Positions 42,115 to 52,603 of a stretch of 55,331 nucleotides of DNA are shown piece after piece; within the stretch, counting starts at the first letter, position 1; the number at the start of each line of letters is the position of its first letter. The position numbers and the translations under genes were made by a program. The DNA comes from Evernia prunastri (lineage: Eukaryota; Ascomycota; Lecanoromycetes; Lecanorales; Parmeliaceae): the NCBI GenBank assembly GCA_003184365.1, contig NKYR01000188.1:148-55478 (forward strand), read 5' to 3'. The notes under the pieces were generated by a model, which worked only from the letters and a program-made list of their open reading frames with translations, was not told where the DNA came from and made no database searches.

Positions 42115-43417
42115 CTAGCTTGAGATATCATTGGATATTGCAGTGAAGGCTTTCAAGCTTCTCAACGCTGCTCCACTCCCCACTGCCCACCTCGCCCTCC
42201 TTACCCCTTCTTTCCACCGACCATTACCTGGCCCCCTTTCCGTTACCACAACCCCTAGGTCGCCTTCACCCATGTGGCTGGTTTCCGCCTCGCAGATCCC
42301 ACTTATCACGAGCATTGCCGCCGTATTCATCAACACGACTTGCAATATTGGATCGTCTTCTTCAAGCTTTCCTTCGAGTAGCCGCATCAATATCTCTGCA
42401 TTGTTTACTGGCGTATCTCCTCCTCTGATTGCACTCAGTGGGTGAGTTGGGAAACCGAAGTCGGTCGGCTCTAATTGGAAGTGCTCGACCTCGACCTCTG
42501 CCTGTTCGGAACTCGTCAATGGCTCATTGACCTTCCAGCAATCAGTCAACCCTGCACATGAGATCTCATCCAGCCCTTCCCGTCCAGACACAACCATTGC
42601 TTTCCTCATACCGTTGGCCTTTTTCACCCCCGATATACGCAATGCTTCTGCGAAGATAGGACCGAGCGCTCCTTCCGTAACACCTATTAAGCGGGCTTCG
42701 ACTAATTCCTCTATTGGGTGGGCCAGCGGGCCTAGTAGATTGAAAATCGTACGAATCCCCATCTCCTTGCGTAACGGACCCGCATAGCACATTCCCGGAT
42801 GGAAGTTGGGGGCATAAAGAAAAGCATAGGAAGACTTTTCATATATCTGCGGTATGTTCTGTACATTGGAGGCTGTAAGGCTTGGTGCGGTTGGTCGTAT
42901 GGAGGAGAGGATGTCTGCTGCGCCAGAGACGGAGGTTTGCGCTCGATTGCCATGTTTGGACATTAAGAGTAGAGAAGAGGCGATGATGGAGGCTGTAGTG
43001 CTGATGTTGTATGTCTGGAGCGAGGAGCCACCTGTACCGACAATATCACACTGGCTGTCTACATTAGAGCATGCCAACATTGAACGCAGGCGAATGTACC
43101 AGTCCGCCACGGTATGTTCCCTCTGTGACTCCCCGAGCCTTTACAATGCTCTGCAGGGCCGGTAAATCTACATGAAAGGCGGCTTTGCGCATTCGATCGG
43201 CACATGCTGCGAGTACATCGGCATCCTTGTCTCGTGATGTCAGTGAGAGAAGGGTTAAAAATGTTGCAGCTTGGGCCGGGGAGAGGCGATCTTTGAAGAT
43301 TTGGGAGAAGGCCTCGGCAATGTCCTCTGCGCTTGTAGGAGTATGCGGATTTCGGAGGTTCTTGAGGAGAGATGTGATCGGGATGTACTGGGCGGATGTT
43401 GTAGAAGACATGGTCAT
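42115..43417 (-). CDS. TRP4: Anthranilate phosphoribosyltransferase
   Basis: Second step of tryptophan synthesis: anthranilate plus PRPP to phosphoribosyl anthranilate. Exons 43417-43100 and 43050-42115 join in phase across a 49-nt intron to give 417 residues. The helical N-domain (ITSLLKNLRNPHTPTSAEDI, PAQAATFLTLLSLTSRDKDA) precedes the PRPP loop CDIVGTGGSSLQTYNISTTA, then SKHGNRAQTSVSGAADIL, FLYAPNFHPGMCYAGPLRKE, RTIFNLLGPLAHP and the DEISCAGLTDCWKVNE region. The frame is open upstream of the ATG at 43417 but has no earlier in-frame ATG. A second ATG two codons later is also possible. Head-to-head with the GT32 gene. Confidence 0.94.
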
Positions 43418-44284
43418 GAGCACCCCAAACCCTGGTCTCGCTATAGAAAAACCGCCTTTCCCTACACGCCTGAGAGTCTTGAGGGTTTGCAACTGGTTCC
43501 GCACGGTAAAGGGTGAAAAGCCTCGGTCATATCGGTCAAAGGCTTGCAAAAATGGGAAGAAAGACCAAGCTGAAGCAACCTGCGGGGACTAACTAAAGAC
43601 TATAGTAAACAATACGAATGAATTAAGGTACCTACCTAATATTAATACCTTACTAGTAGCATTTGTTTATTATTAGCCTGTTGATGACGAGTCTCTATGT
43701 TTCTTTGTTTCTATATCTCTTTTTTCTCTCCCTTTTACTTCTTTCCAATTCTCGATTTACTCTCAGATCCTCCCAATTGACAATTTCTCATTTTAAAAAG
43801 TTGCTCCTTCTACAGCATTACACATTCATAATTCTTCTATTCTTGTCTCAAGTAATAAGCATCTGAGAGGCTCGCGCTACCAACAATTTCCGCCAAAATT
43901 GACAAATCTTGGCAACTGCTCCATCTACCCAAAATCCATTCGGACTTCTACTTCCGCAAGAGGTCTGGTACCTCTCCCTCGCTCTTGCTCTCTCTCTTTC
44001 TCTATAACAAACAACACCTCGGCAGCACAAATTTTCCCCCCTTCCTCAGGACTAGAGTAACGGCCTTGTAGCCTCCATTGTTCATCTCGTCAAGGGCAAA
44101 AGAAGCAGAACATTGGAATAGATCCGAACAATTCATGCTCGCCGTCCAAAAGATTACTCTGTGACTCTTCCATAACCTCGACACTTCCGACCTCGATCGC
44201 ACCCTTCCTGCTTGTAACATTCACAAGCTGGCTTTTCCAAGGTGACGGGCGACACGGGCAGGCCCCAGGCCTCAGCATTTAGAT
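43418..44284. promoter_or_regulatory. Divergent intergenic region TRP4 / GT32
   Basis: 867 bp between two start codons. It contains a motif copy (aaggtacctacctaat at about 43625) and, from about 43690 to 43850, a strongly pyrimidine-rich + strand (long ttc, ctt and tct runs) such as often precedes fungal transcription start sites. The GT32 5' leader is probably long. Confidence 0.45.
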
Positions 44285-45492
44285 ATGCTCACGTTCCGCA
44301 AAGCGGCAGTGCTAGCAGTGTTCGTACTCACTGCTATCTATCTACTGCACTCGTCCCACTCCGTGACGTCCACCACTCGGGCGAAGACTACAGAAGACTT
44401 CAAAGCCGACTTCGATGGATTGTCATATCCGGCTACGACAGGAATACCTGCAAATTCCGATACCGAGTCCAGACCCTATCCTCCTCCCCGACTAACTTCT
44501 AATAAAAACAACGACGCTCAACAGCCCTTGACCGAAGTAGTCACTAAGGGGCTACGCGAACAACTCCAATACCAGTTCCCATATGATAGGGCGGGCAAAT
44601 TCCCAGCATACATCTGGCAGACATGGAAATATACTCCCGCGTCTGGTGACTTTGGAGAAACCTTTCGCCCAGCAGAGGCAAGTTGGTCGGAACTGCATCC
44701 AGGTTTTGTTCACGAAGTCGTCACGGATGAGGCAGCTGTCTACCTCCTAAAACATCTTTATGCCTCTGTGCCGGAAGTGCTCGATGCATACGAGTCTCTT
44801 CCATTGGCCGTCTTGAAGGCCGATTTCTTCCGCTACTTGATCCTCCTCGCGCGTGGTGGCATCTACACTGACATCGACACTACGGCTATTAGATCGACAA
44901 CGGACTGGATACCAGAGGAGGTTCCACGATCTTCGATTGGCCTCATCATTGGTATTGAAGCCGACCCAAATCGCACCGATTGGAAAGACTGGTACTCCCG
45001 CCGTATCCAGTTTTGCCAGTGGACTATCCAGGCTAAGCCGGGCCATCCTGTGCTCCGCGATATCGTTGCAACCATCACCGAGGACGTGCTTCGAATGAAA
45101 GAGAAGGGTGTTCTCAAAGTGAACAGGCTGGACAAGAGTATTGTCGAATTCACTGGACCGGCTGTGTGGACCGATGCGGTATTCAGCTACCTGAACGACC
45201 CTAATTACTTCAAGATGGACGGGAAGAACATCACATGGGAGGCCTTCACCGGTATGGAGACCGCGAAGAAAGTGGGCGACGTCGTCGTCCTACCAATCAC
45301 GAGTTTTAGTCCTGGTGTGCAGCAGATGGGTGCAAAGGAGCCGGATGACCCAATGGCCTTCGTGAAACACGACTTTGAAGGTTCGCTTCTCATCGCTGTG
45401 CGCCCTGAAAGAAAGATAAGCTAATGACCCTCTTGATAGGCACATGGAAGCCTGAATCAGAAAGAATACATCCTGAACGTGAGGGCCAGTGA
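44285..45492 (+). CDS. GT32 family glycosyltransferase, OCH1-like
   Basis: Type II membrane protein of the Golgi, probably an alpha-1,6-mannosyltransferase acting on N-glycan cores. Exons 44285-45380 and 45440-45492 join in phase to give 382 residues. A short N-terminus is followed by a membrane anchor (AAVLAVFVLTAIYLLH) and a stem. The catalytic domain shows PAYIWQTWKYTP, LPLAVLKADFFRYLILLARG and the DXD motif in GGIYTDIDTTAI at about 195, then GPAVWTDAVFSYL. The spliced tail VKHDFEGTWKPESER is the usual OCH1-type ending. Without the 59-nt intron the protein would end in the non-family sequence VRPERKIS. OCH1 itself and its paralogues (for example HOC1) cannot be separated here. Confidence 0.9.
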
Positions 45493-46350
45493 GAACTGGG
45501 TCTTGCTCAACATGCCATCAGCAAAACCCATCGCTGATCGGCAGGATCTTGAAGTATCCTGCAACACTGTTTTGATCCAGTGCCCAGCCGACACCTGCTC
45601 TTTACATATAATAAGACACCACGAATAACTTCAGGCCCGTTCTTTCCACTATCTCGACTCACGGAAAATTAGAAATCATGGCGACGGGGGTTTTTTGGAT
45701 TCGAGACACCAAGTTTCAAGAGCTGAATCTTGTACGTTTCTTCGAATCTAGCATTTAAGCATATGGTAGACTACAGTGCATCTTATGCAGCATTGGGCGT
45801 GGAGCTATGAGTACCCGGGGAATGGGGCAATAAGCGGGAACATTTGCAGAAAAAACGAGAAAAGGGTAGCAAAGACGATCGATCCTGTTCTATCTTGAAT
45901 CACGAATTGACTACGGATTGATCAAGGAATGTTGAGTGCTACAAAGCTTTCTTTACCAATAGCAACTCTCCCCTATCGACGACTTGCTTGATCCACCAAG
46001 AATGAGATCAGTTTGTGAGCTAGTCGTTTAATCAACATTAGCGTTGGGTAACAGAGCACCGCTGTCCGGATCTATTCAGATTGACACGGCTCTGATGTCA
46101 TATTGCGAAAATACGGCAAACTCGACCTTGTCTTTAAGATAGCATGCTCGACAGAGATAACATCGTCTGATATTTTCACGCATGGTATGATTCATTCACT
46201 TCCACTTTTTGTCTTTGAGCTTGCCTACTAGTCGCTGTTGCCGGTCAGAAATCCAAGGAAAGCACAGAGCAAAGTGGTATACCCCTCGGCCAAACGCCCG
46301 CGCCTTTAAATCGTTGCCAACGTGCCATCGCTGGATATTGAAGATGTGAT
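45493..46350. other. Convergent intergenic region
   Basis: About 860 bp between the 3' ends of the GT32 and DUF300 genes. No gene, repeat or RNA structure that I can support. Confidence 0.4.
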
Positions 46351-48282
46351 CTAGAACCTGTTATCACCAACCCCATGGCCTCCGCCGAGGTCCCGCTCGT
46401 TCTCTCGCGCCCCGCCCCACATGCTCCACTCGTCTTCGTTGCTCCCCCCTCCCAGAGGGCCTAAAGGATGCGGGTCCGGGGGCGGTACAGGCGTTACCCT
46501 GCCTCTTGCGCCATGGTAACCCGTGTCCTGCTCCTCGAGGCTCCTCTCATCCGTAACGCCATACTCTTGTCCTGGGTCTTGATGTCGCGTGGTAGGGTAC
46601 GGTTGCGCGCGTGGAGTTGGCGGGTCATACACTCCCATAGTGCCCATGTCGCCACCCCCGTTGAGATGGGGAAGGCGTTCCATTGGACGAGGATAAGGCG
46701 CTTCTGGATTTGATTGTGCATGTGCAAGCAAGCGGTCGGAGTCCTCTTCTTCAGAAAGCGGATGATACCTACCTGGCTTGCCGCCCTGCGCGAAAGGAGG
46801 AGGAGGTCTAGAGGCGCCATCAAACGAATGGGTTCCAGTCTCGAAAGCCGTGATCTGATTTCTCGTAGACTCCAGACCCGTTCCTTGAGCGGAAGTCTTG
46901 TAGCTAATATCTTCCATGCGCGTCTTCCGCCCAACCATAAACCATTTGAACCCTCTACCCACAGCTTTGATGATATCCCAAGGATTAAAAGCGTCCATGA
47001 GAGCTTTGTTGCCAAAAGGTCCGCCACGGTAAGCCGTCTTTGGATCTGGAAAAAAACCTGCGGCGGATTCCGAGGCCACGATCTGAGAGCGTCGTACGTC
47101 GTAGACTCTCCATGGGAAAGCCCAAAGATGAAAGACGCTGAATATCGCCATCTCAATGCAGAGAAGCAGAGAAGGAATGCCGATTTTGATATCGGGCGTC
47201 TGGATGCGGTCGGATGCTTTGATGATGCCAGTGGAGGTGATAGTAGAAATGACAAACTGTACGACAATGTTAATTTAGGGTAGTTCTGGAGGGCGATATG
47301 ATCAACTTACAGTCTGCCAAAATGAAAGGAAGATGACGAGCTTAATTGCGACAACTTTGAGAAATGGGCTATGCTCTGCAAGGTCATGTCTGAGTTGGAT
47401 GTAGAACTGAATCAGACAGTACATCGCTACCGTTACACAACCTCCTTCAATGACCATAACCTGCAACGATCAACCAACGGTCTTTAAATTTGAGGAGGTA
47501 AAGCTTACCCAGACATGAGCAAACGCTGGACTGACTGAGTCCAAACAATACCTACCAATAGCCTGTGTGATGACTGCTACTAAGGTCATGAATACTCGCA
47601 CGAAGCAGTATTGAAACACGCCAAACCAAATTATCTGGCGACCAGGTCAGCTTCTCGATAGTACTCAGACACATTAAGCTCCCACTGACATTGAACCAAG
47701 TCAATCCACTTCTTGGTGTCCTCCACATTCCTGATTCGCCGCCACAGCATTTCTTGAAATAATTGATTGGCAGGACCCAGCCTCTGGGTTGTATTCTCCT
47801 GAAGTAATCTTTTTGACTATGCAGATCTGGTCCAATATAGGCGCAAAGTAGGGAGAAGAAGCTTGCGATAGCGAATGCTTCGTAACAATCCCTGATTACT
47901 TCGAAATACACGGCGCGGGTGTAGAAATAGTATGATAGGAAGGAGACGACTGAGTAAATCGGAACCATGAAGAGAACTCTGATTATACTGATAGCCATTA
48001 GTTTTAGAGCGTACGGAAGAAGAGTGGGTCAACTCACTGTCGTTGTTCCCAGGGTTTCAGATAGTGGGTGCAATGTCGCCATATGAGGTAAAAGGACATG
48101 AGGACTGAGATGAGGCCAAACAGTGCAGAGAGTATCAGCCCAAAATGATGGAATTGCAGGCCTTTCCATAGCGGCGTCTCGTTGACTAAGGTATGCCGTC
48201 AGAACCTCAATGTACGATAAGAATTGCCAGCAGACTTACTCTTTTCATGTTCTAGCGTTGAATTGCACTTTGTCCACAGCAT
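46351..48282 (-). CDS. DUF300 / OST-alpha-like (TMEM184) seven-span membrane protein
   Basis: Member of the solute carrier organic solute transporter alpha/TMEM184 family. Fungal function is not established. Six exons join in phase: 48282-48240, 48185-48038, 47987-47690, 47634-47509, 47460-47311 and 47256-46351, giving 556 residues. Family strings are LISVLMSFYLIWRHCTHYLK, EQRHIIRVLFMVPIYSVVSF, YFEVIRDCYEAFAIASFFSL, DLHSQKDYFRRIQP, CCGGESGMWRTPRSGLTWFN, IIWFGVFQYCFVRVFMTL, AFAHVWVMVIEGGCVTVAMY, LVIFLSFWQTFVIST and IEMAIFSVFHLWAFPW. The cytosolic tail of about 240 residues is Pro/Gly/Glu-rich and disordered. The start ATG gives a short luminal N-terminus (MLWTKCNSTLEHEK) with an N-glycosylation sequon. 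Confidence 0.93.
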
Positions 48283-48814
48283 CTCGTACTCAAAGCCGCC
48301 CCTTCTTTAAAGAAAGCCCGAAGGCTCTTCCTCAGGTAGACGAACGAAAGGGTTCTGCTCTCTTATTGTGGCCGCCAGGGTGGGGTTAACGTTGCAAGGG
48401 TCTCTGTTTTCAAGAACGCGCTTGACTTCGGAATTTTGGAAGTATTGCGAGCAGTCGAGTAAGTCTTTAGAGAGAGGAAATATGAAGAGCTGCGAAAATG
48501 GCAGGAAAGAATTCATGCGCTCAGTTGTGCCTATGGATAGGTACAGGGGGTTCTTTGTTTCGATTTTGGTCCAAATGCCCAAGGATTGCGCTTAATGAAA
48601 CGAGCAAGATAGGTACTCGTACTTACCTTACTCAGTGTTAGCGTAAGGTGTAGGTTAAGCTACTCGTACTTTATGCAGAAAACGCTACGGCACTGCTGAA
48701 AACTATGCCACGTTGTACACACCACAGCCAAATTTACACATGTAGTTTGCGGAAGTTTTGTCTTCTTTATGATTTGAGTAAACCCGACATTGCGATTCCA
48801 CTGTTGCTGGATTC
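48283..48814. other. Upstream region of the DUF300 gene
   Basis: About 530 bp. A frame crosses 48307-48582 on the minus strand, but its sequence has no family resemblance and lies upstream of the chosen start. A diverged run of the palindromic motif (gataggtactcgtacttacc to gtaaggtgtaggtt) lies at 48607-48657. Confidence 0.4.
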
Positions 48815-49634
48815 ATTCAAGATAAGCTAATAGGCTGGCTACGAGATCCACCTGTACGTCGGTGCCGGCTACGAACCTACTGATACAGCTTGCTGTATTC
48901 AATAGAGTCAAGAGATCTCATCCTTTTTCGACAACTCAGCATATCGCGAGAATTGAATTCTTTAGAGCGTCTATCACTTACTCGATCGATGAAGTAACGA
49001 CGACGACAACAATACTTTCGCTTTCGAAAAACGATAACAATATCTTCACCTTCTTCGATAACGACAAATTCTCACGACAAATTTTAACGCATATCATCGC
49101 TCCTCGCACGACGATTTTTTTCTATTATAACGTATTAGAGTTTGACAGTCGCGTCTATATGCGACACTTGAAGAATAATTCTCGAGTAACGATATTTCTA
49201 CTAACGTTTAGAAGAAATAGTAATATAAATACTCGATTTACTAATAAGATTAGATGAGAGTTTTCGTGATTTGAATTTATTCTCTCAGCGATTACGAGTT
49301 ATTCGATATTTTTCCTATAAAATTATTACGGACTCGTGATATTATTACGAACTCGTAGCATCTTGCGAGTGATAGATGCATAAAGAAAATATCGAATAAC
49401 TGAGATACTCTCGAGAGTGATTTTCTTATGCAAAAGAGAAACGAATCAATAGATTACTCTAAGAGCATTTACGATGATTGAACGATAGAGTGATCTTAAA
49501 ACACAGAGGTTGAAAGCGTGCTTGCCACGGACTATATATCTATCGCAACCCTATTGTATAAGGCTCCCCGTACACCCCCACTATAAAAACAATAAAAACC
49601 AATTCTAAGTCAAAAAATTCAAGATAAGCTAATA
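48815..49634. mobile_element. RIP-degraded retroposon-like insertion between 18-bp direct repeats
   Basis: The 18-mer attcaagataagctaata occurs exactly at 48815-48832 and again at 49617-49634. Between them, about 48940-49500 is rich in TA and CG with few CA or TG steps, the RIP signature. Just before the second copy the + strand is A-rich (ataaaaacaataaaaacc, then caaaaa). A long variable-length target duplication plus a 3' A-rich end fits a LINE or SINE insertion. No intact reverse transcriptase or Pol III promoter is recognisable after the mutation. The region also contains a 15-bp inverted repeat (49298-49312 and 49386-49400). Confidence 0.55.
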
Positions 49635-50224
49635 TTGATGATCAGGCAAAGGATTTAAGAATTGAAGCGTGAGTTAGATTTAATGTTTCCCAAATAGAAG
49701 CTGCAACTTTTTATATTCTACGTATATATGACTCTACGAATAGCTTAGTGGATGGAATACCAGAATACATTCAGCGCTAGAATGGCAATGACAAGAACAT
49801 GAGTTTCCTATCTAGACAAAGTTGCAGGGTAAAGGTCACGCAAAATTGCGACCTTAATCCATCCTGCTTTTCGCTGCTCCTGCGCTACGAGTCTTCTACA
49901 GGAGAGTAGCTTGTTGCAGAAAGACCGCTCGACGGGAGGGTACGACGCGAAACGTTAAATAACAATGGCAACATGGCGAAATGGGAAGCGTTAGAATAGT
50001 AACTTACGTTGTTCACGAGACTGTGATATGACGAATTGACGATGGTATCATTTCTTGAGTACTCGTATCGCTAGAATACCGATCGTGTGACGCCATGCCA
50101 CTGCCTGAGGACCTCATAGTAAGTAGTCCGACCACCATTCTTCGGCCTTTAGAGTCTCCTCTGTCCATTCATGCAAAGTCGTGCAATCGCATCTGATGGT
50201 TTTGGAATAAGGTCTTGGATGCAC
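49635..50224. other. Intergenic region downstream of the Acinus-like gene
   Basis: About 590 bp. AT-rich near 49635-49760, ordinary composition after that. No gene, RNA or further repeat supported. Confidence 0.4.
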
Positions 50225-52174
50225 TCATCGCCAGTCCCTCCAGCTGTCTCCCCGTGAAGCATCGCCCCTATAGCCTCTGGCTCTTCCTCGATAGCTTCCT
50301 AAGTGGGCCCTTCCCCTTCCATACCCACCCCTTCCGAACTCTGGGCCATTGTCCACAATAGAGCCTTCCTCGAACGAAAATCTTCTCATTTCATCACTAC
50401 GACCTCCACCTCCACCTGACGCTAGCTTGGCCAACCGTCGATCCGCTTCGGCTTTTGAAACAGGCAGGTAGTAAAGCTTTGGCTTAGCGACAGTCGAGGT
50501 GAAAAGGTCATCAAGCGCTTGAAATCCCTTCCCACCGTCTGGCCTTATCTGTGTCCCCAATCCGCTAACTCGAGGTCGAGGTGGTGGAGCTACATGTCCG
50601 CCTTGGCCGGCATCCACCCTTGAAGATTGTGCGGCTCGTAGACCTCCACTATTCGGGCATGCTTCTTGCAAATATGCATTGATACCATTTTTTCCATCCT
50701 CGTAAACCCCCTCCCACCGCTTCGATGGTTGCCCACGACCGTTACCCGCCGCTTGCTCGACATCAATCCACTTTTTGAGCTTTTCTTCGGGCACAAAGTC
50801 GACCCACAGCTGCCGCCTGTCCCGCTCGTTGGGCCAAATCCGATCATGCAATCCGGATCGAACCCTAGATGCCGCAGAGATACTCTCAAAGCCTACAAGG
50901 CAATGAGTGCGTACGGAATCAAGGAAAAAGTCCGTCAATATATCTGGATTGACAACAGTACCTGGCGGCGTTGCGAGAGCTATGAGATGGTCTCTAAGAC
51001 TTTCAATCTTCAATGGACGCATAAGCTCGCGAATGTATAGAGCAGATGTAGCTGGATGGAGGGCAGGGCTAATTATTTTGTCTTCAGCGTCCCGGTAATT
51101 AGGGTCTTGAGATGCGAGCTCCAGATTGGCAGGAGCCGTGAAAAGATTCTTGAACCGGGCGTCTGATGGTGATTGTTTCATAGGTGATTCGGCGCTCTTG
51201 ACCTGTGTAAGCGTAGCGTTTCCTTCCCTCAGTAAGCCCATCTCTTCAGATGCGGGAGAGTCGGTCTGCGAGTCTGAATTCCTTTTCTGTTCAACAGTAG
51301 CCAAAGTCTTGATTTGGGTGACTCTACTTTCCCCATTGGTGAAGGTATGGTCGTCAGTGTTGGCAGCGCTTTCTTGGCCGTAGGTAGGTCCCGTCCGTGA
51401 CAAAAGACCATCCTGCTTTCCATCTGAATATGCATGTCCTACCACAGAGTCCTCCGGAAGTTCTACATGGGGTCTACCGTCGTCCGCCTTCAATCTTTTC
51501 TGTGTGTTTTCCACAGAGGATGGAGGTGGACTCTGACTCCGTCGCTTTCTCTTGCGCGAATCTTCCAAGATTTCATCGCCTGTGAGGGACGTCTGCGTCG
51601 ATACCCCTGGTATGTTTTCGACGGCTTGTATCTCGGCAGCTTGCGTTTGGACGGGGGTAGGCAATTGGAGCTCTGGATTCATTGCGTTTTCGTCTGGGGT
51701 TTTGGAAAGCTTTTCTCTTTGCGTGCCCTTTGGTGTTGACACATATCCAGAAGGCTCAGGGAGGCTTTCTGATGCTTGTTCCTCAACTCGCCCGAATTCT
51801 TGCATCTCTACTGGTTGAGACTGTGCCCGCGCCAGTTCATATGGGCCGTGATGGGGCAAAGCTTCAAGTGCCACATCTGGAACTTTCGGTCTGTCTTTGT
51901 CCTGCTCCCCAGAATGCGGCGCGTCATCTGTTGCATGATGGTCATCCTTGGGCTCTGTCAGCGCCTGAGATCCAGCCAGAACCGCCTTCGTCACAGACTC
52001 GTCTTCTCGACTACTCGCAGAAGGCTCATTCGCAGCTGACTCTGCATTTTCGGGTTGCGCGTCGGCGTCAATCAGTCTCTGGACGAGCACTGCTTTCAGG
52101 CCTGCCTTTGGAAGTCCACGAGCTACGAGCTCATCGCGAAGTTTAACGACTGTAAGCTTTTCGTAGTCTTGCAT
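50225..52174 (-). CDS. Acinus-like SAP and RSB-motif protein
   Basis: Intronless, 649 residues from the ATG at 52174. Residues 5-39 form a SAP domain (YEKLTVVKLRDELVARGLPK, VLVQRLIDAD) for DNA or RNA binding. A long acidic, Ser-rich, disordered middle contains a basic KRKRRSQSPPP segment. From about residue 375 there is an RRM-like region (SALYIRELMRPLKIESLRDH, CLVGFESISAASRVRSGLHD, RQLWVDFVPEEKLKKWIDVE). Near residue 565, FQALDDLFTSTVAKPKLYYL matches the RSB motif by which metazoan Acinus binds RNPS1 and SAP18 in the ASAP complex. The tail is RGG-rich (GRGGYGRGRAHLGSYRGRAR). The SAP, RRM, RSB order is that of Acinus. A splicing or exon-junction role is inference from that architecture. Confidence 0.85.
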   Translation of the reverse strand: MQDYEKLTVVKLRDELVARGLPKAGLKAVLVQRLIDADAQPENAESAANEPSASSREDESVTKAVLAGSQALTEPKDDHHATDDAPHSGEQDKDRPKVPDVALEALPHHGPYELARAQSQPVEMQEFGRVEEQASESLPEPSGYVSTPKGTQREKLSKTPDENAMNPELQLPTPVQTQAAEIQAVENIPGVSTQTSLTGDEILEDSRKRKRRSQSPPPSSVENTQKRLKADDGRPHVELPEDSVVGHAYSDGKQDGLLSRTGPTYGQESAANTDDHTFTNGESRVTQIKTLATVEQKRNSDSQTDSPASEEMGLLREGNATLTQVKSAESPMKQSPSDARFKNLFTAPANLELASQDPNYRDAEDKIISPALHPATSALYIRELMRPLKIESLRDHLIALATPPGTVVNPDILTDFFLDSVRTHCLVGFESISAASRVRSGLHDRIWPNERDRRQLWVDFVPEEKLKKWIDVEQAAGNGRGQPSKRWEGVYEDGKNGINAYLQEACPNSGGLRAAQSSRVDAGQGGHVAPPPRPRVSGLGTQIRPDGGKGFQALDDLFTSTVAKPKLYYLPVSKAEADRRLAKLASGGGGGRSDEMRRFSFEEGSIVDNGPEFGRGGYGRGRAHLGSYRGRARGYRGDASRGDSWRDWR

Positions 52175-52603
52175 AATTAGGAGGCAGCGCACGCAGGGCT
52201 AAGATCTGTCATTGGTTGATTTCTAATTAGTTGAAGACGAAGTCTGAAATCGCATGCATTGCGGCAATTTGATTACGTAATACGTGTCTGACGAATTACC
52301 TATCGAGTCTATGCCAGCAGTCCGCTTTGTGAAATCTTAAGATATAGTCCCTATTTCATTGGAGAATGTCTGCATTAAACAACATCTCAGTCCTTTCAAC
52401 TTCGCTCGCAAGGTAGTTAATTACATATATGCAAATCTCGGTAGGACGGGAAGGTGCTTTCAACTCCGGTCTCATATGATCTAAAAGAAGACACTTGGAG
52501 TCACGCATATGCTTCGCACATCACACGATGCCTTTTAAACACCCCTAATAAACCCTATCGCCCGAATGTTGATTAGAGTCCCCCTTTGCGCCGATGCATT
52601 GAC
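52175..52603. other. Intergenic region between two minus-strand genes
   Basis: About 430 bp holding the PKA gene 3' end and the Acinus-like promoter. AT-rich near 52300-52430. No gene or repeat seen. Confidence 0.4.

Noticed and set aside
48862..49257. 131-codon frame in the RIP-like block
   Set aside because: Base composition is dominated by RIP-type mutation. The predicted protein is Asn/Ile/Thr/Phe-rich without any family motif.
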